This document shows, piece after piece, positions 5,626 through 6,972 of a DNA stretch of 6,972 nucleotides. Each line of letters begins with the position of its first letter. The stretch's first letter is position 1. The translations under genes and the position numbers were made by a program. This DNA comes from Helicobacteraceae bacterium (GTDB lineage: Bacteria > Campylobacterota > Campylobacteria > Campylobacterales > SZUA-545): positions 1 through 6,972 of the forward strand of contig JAISMA010000040.1 in the NCBI GenBank assembly GCA_031276985.1. Direction: 5' to 3'. The notes under the pieces were generated by a model that made no database searches, was not told the origin of the DNA, and worked only from the letters and a program-made list of their open reading frames with translations.

Positions 5626-6375
5626 CTATTCGCCGCGTAGCGATTGTAGCCGTTTGAGTTCCGCGCAAGGAGGATTGTTGAACCCTCCGTCGCATATTTG
5701 CTTAAGATCGGCAATTGCTTTGTCGTAGTCCGCGATCGCCTTTTCTCGCTCGCCGATTAGCTCGTAAAGCTCGCCGCGTTTTGCGTATGGGCTAACGGGG
5801 AAAACGCGCCAACTCGCATCCTTTAGCGCATACTCGATCTCGTCGCCGTAACATTTGATCGCGGCGGCGTAATCGCCCAACTTGACATAAACGTTCGCCA
5901 AAGCGCGGTAAGGCTCGGGCAGATACGACCCTTCTTGGATCGCGGTTTTGTAATCTTTGATCGCAAGATCGTAACGTTCAAGCGCGACGTAAATCTCGCC
6001 GCGACTCATATACTCGTCGGCAAAACCGTCGCAAGAATGGCATGCCGCGAATCCTCGCGCGAAATCGGCGAGAGCTTTTTCATAGTCTCCAATCGCCTTA
6101 TACGTATTTGCGCGCTTAAAATACGTCAGCCACTTAGCGCCTGTTCCAAGCTCAAGCGCTTTGGTCAAATCGGAGATCGCCTTTTTGCGATCTCCCAATC
6201 TGTTGTAAGCCATTGCGCGCATCTGATAGCGATCGCCGCGGTTTGGTTCTTCCGCGATTAGTTGCGTTAAAAACTCGATCTCTTTTTCGGGCGGGAGCAT
6301 GATTGGTTTCGTCGCGGCGCAATAAACGCCAGCCGCCAAAAAGATCGCAATCGCCGCCAAAAATCCGCGCCGCAT
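5626..6375 (-). CDS. Exported tetratricopeptide repeat (TPR) protein
   Basis: 249 residues. It opens with MRRGFLAAIAIFLAAGVYCAA, a basic start plus hydrophobic core typical of a signal peptide or N-terminal anchor. The GVYC around Cys19 is a poor lipobox because Tyr precedes Cys, so Sec-type export or anchoring is likelier than a lipoprotein. About five TPR units follow, at roughly 45-78, 80-112, 118-149, 153-184 and 196-226, with motifs such as AYNRLGDRKKAISDLTKAL and ELYELIGEREKAIADYDKA. Four further cysteines (CHSC at 112-115, Cys228, Cys237) could form disulfides in the periplasm; Cys175 also lies in a repeat. TPRs bind proteins; the partner is unknown. The start is the ATG at 6375, with GAGGAG (6381-6386) 5 bases upstream; the TTG at 6390 is rejected. 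It sits 18 bases after fba and 16 before folE, so it is probably co-transcribed. Confidence 0.88.
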   Translation of the reverse strand: MRRGFLAAIAIFLAAGVYCAATKPIMLPPEKEIEFLTQLIAEEPNRGDRYQMRAMAYNRLGDRKKAISDLTKALELGTGAKWLTYFKRANTYKAIGDYEKALADFARGFAACHSCDGFADEYMSRGEIYVALERYDLAIKDYKTAIQEGSYLPEPYRALANVYVKLGDYAAAIKCYGDEIEYALKDASWRVFPVSPYAKRGELYELIGEREKAIADYDKAIADLKQICDGGFNNPPCAELKRLQSLRGE

Positions 6376-6380
6376 ATTCG

Positions 6381-6386
6381 CTCCTC
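6381..6386 (-). promoter_or_regulatory. Ribosome binding site GAGGAG of the TPR gene
   Basis: GAGGAG with a 5-base spacer to the ATG at 6375. It sets that start in preference to the in-frame TTG at 6390, which would contain the site within the gene. Confidence 0.7.
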
Positions 6387-6393
6387 GCAAAAA

Positions 6394-6972
6394 TCAGATT
6401 TTGCCCGCGCTACCCAAAACCTTCATTCGTTTGGTCAGCATAGCGACGACTGCGGCGCGCGCGGGTTTGAAATAGTTGCGCGGATCGATTTCGCTCGGAC
6501 TTTCCATAACCACTTTACGCACCTGCGCCATAAACGCGATTCGCAGATCGGTGTCGGTATTTACCTTGTTGATTCCGCCTTTGATCGCCAGCTCCAGAAA
6601 ATTCGCGGGAACGCCTTTTGAGCCTTTCAGATCGCCGCCCGTTTGCTCAAACGAGGCGCGAACCTCGTCGGGGATAGAGCTTGCGCCGTGCAAAACCAGC
6701 GGAATGCCCGCGCGGCGCTTGACCTCTTTTAGTAGCTCAAATTCCAGCTTCGGCTCGCCTTTGAACTTAAACGCGCCATGACTTGTGCCAATCGCTGGCG
6801 CTAGATAATCCACGCCGCTTTCCTTGACGAATTTTTCGGCTTCGTCGGGATCGACCAGCGAGGCGTTTTTGCCCTCGACGACTATGTTGTCCTCGATTCC
6901 CATTAGCCGCCCAAGCTCCGCCTCCACGCCAACGTCCGCCGCATGCGCCACGCGAACGACCTCTTTGGTAAT
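6394..6972 (-). CDS. fba: Class II fructose-bisphosphate aldolase, 3' part (5' end outside window)
   Basis: Carboxy-terminal 192 residues of a zinc-dependent aldolase that interconverts fructose-1,6-bisphosphate with dihydroxyacetone phosphate and glyceraldehyde-3-phosphate in glycolysis/gluconeogenesis; cytosolic. Seen, numbered from the window edge: VEAELGRLMGIEDN at 16-29, APAIGTSHGAFKFKGEPKL with zinc ligand His65, PLVLHGASSIPDE with zinc ligand His95, a GSKG loop, and the substrate-binding GGINKVNTDTDLRIAF at 132-147. His65 and His95 have the same spacing as His180 and His210 of the H. pylori enzyme, so about 115 N-terminal residues (some 345 bases) lie past the window edge, including the catalytic Asp and first zinc His. 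The ending LGSAGKI is close to that of Helicobacter. An internal GTG at 6951 is not a real start. It is the first visible gene of the fba-TPR-folE-fliI-DJ-1 run. Confidence 0.96.
   Translation of the reverse strand: MTKEVVRVAHAADVGVEAELGRLMGIEDNIVVEGKNASLVDPDEAEKFVKESGVDYLAPAIGTSHGAFKFKGEPKLEFELLKEVKRRAGIPLVLHGASSIPDEVRASFEQTGGDLKGSKGVPANFLELAIKGGINKVNTDTDLRIAFMAQVRKVVMESPSEIDPRNYFKPARAAVVAMLTKRMKVLGSAGKI

Noticed and set aside
6301..6375. Lipoprotein signal at the N-terminus of the TPR protein
   Set aside because: The residues before Cys19 are Gly-Val-Tyr. A Tyr directly before Cys does not fit the lipobox, so I treat it as a general export signal or anchor.

Overview
The window is bacterial and most likely from an uncultured member of the Campylobacterota (epsilon-proteobacteria, Helicobacter/Campylobacter relatives). 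The best evidence is the flagellar ATPase FliI, the 3' part of class II fructose-bisphosphate aldolase and their compact arrangement, all of which read very like the Helicobacter pylori proteins as I remember them. Base composition looks close to 50% GC, well above typical Helicobacter or Campylobacter. The DNA is also rich in GATC, CGATCG and the octamer GCGATCGC. No database search was possible, so the taxonomy is inference.

Left part (1-2026, + strand): a soluble protein made of four PAS-type sensory modules (40-1578) that stops right after the last PAS with no kinase, cyclase or other output domain. A GC-rich gap of about 180 bases follows. It ends in a clear TATAAT box that abuts the start of a predicted two-helix membrane miniprotein (1761-1940). 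A short stretch with several palindromes (1981-2020) lies between this gene and the convergent Sel1 gene.

Middle (2027-3151, - strand): a lysine- and AT-rich Sel1/TPR-like gene with seven 33-34-residue repeats plus a final canonical Sel1 unit. Two of its repeats lie in 117-bp segments that differ at one base. Upstream is a 222-bp gap with a tiny ORF that looks like a signal peptide cut off by a stop codon, and a possible promoter.

Right part (3152-6972, - strand): a tightly packed gene run in the order fba (partial) -> exported TPR protein -> folE -> fliI -> DJ-1/PfpI-family gene. Gaps are 15-18 bases and the last two genes overlap by 8 bases. Strong Shine-Dalgarno sequences decide several starts. 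The run mixes central carbon metabolism, pterin/folate synthesis, flagellar export and a DJ-1-like protein. It looks like one co-transcribed housekeeping unit rather than a single pathway.

I see no rRNA, tRNA, CRISPR, insertion sequence or phage gene, and no gene-free stretch longer than 300 bases. I do not see a convincing new multi-gene system. The items most worth a second look are the repeat gene with its detached signal peptide, the output-less PAS protein, and the near-leaderless membrane miniprotein.
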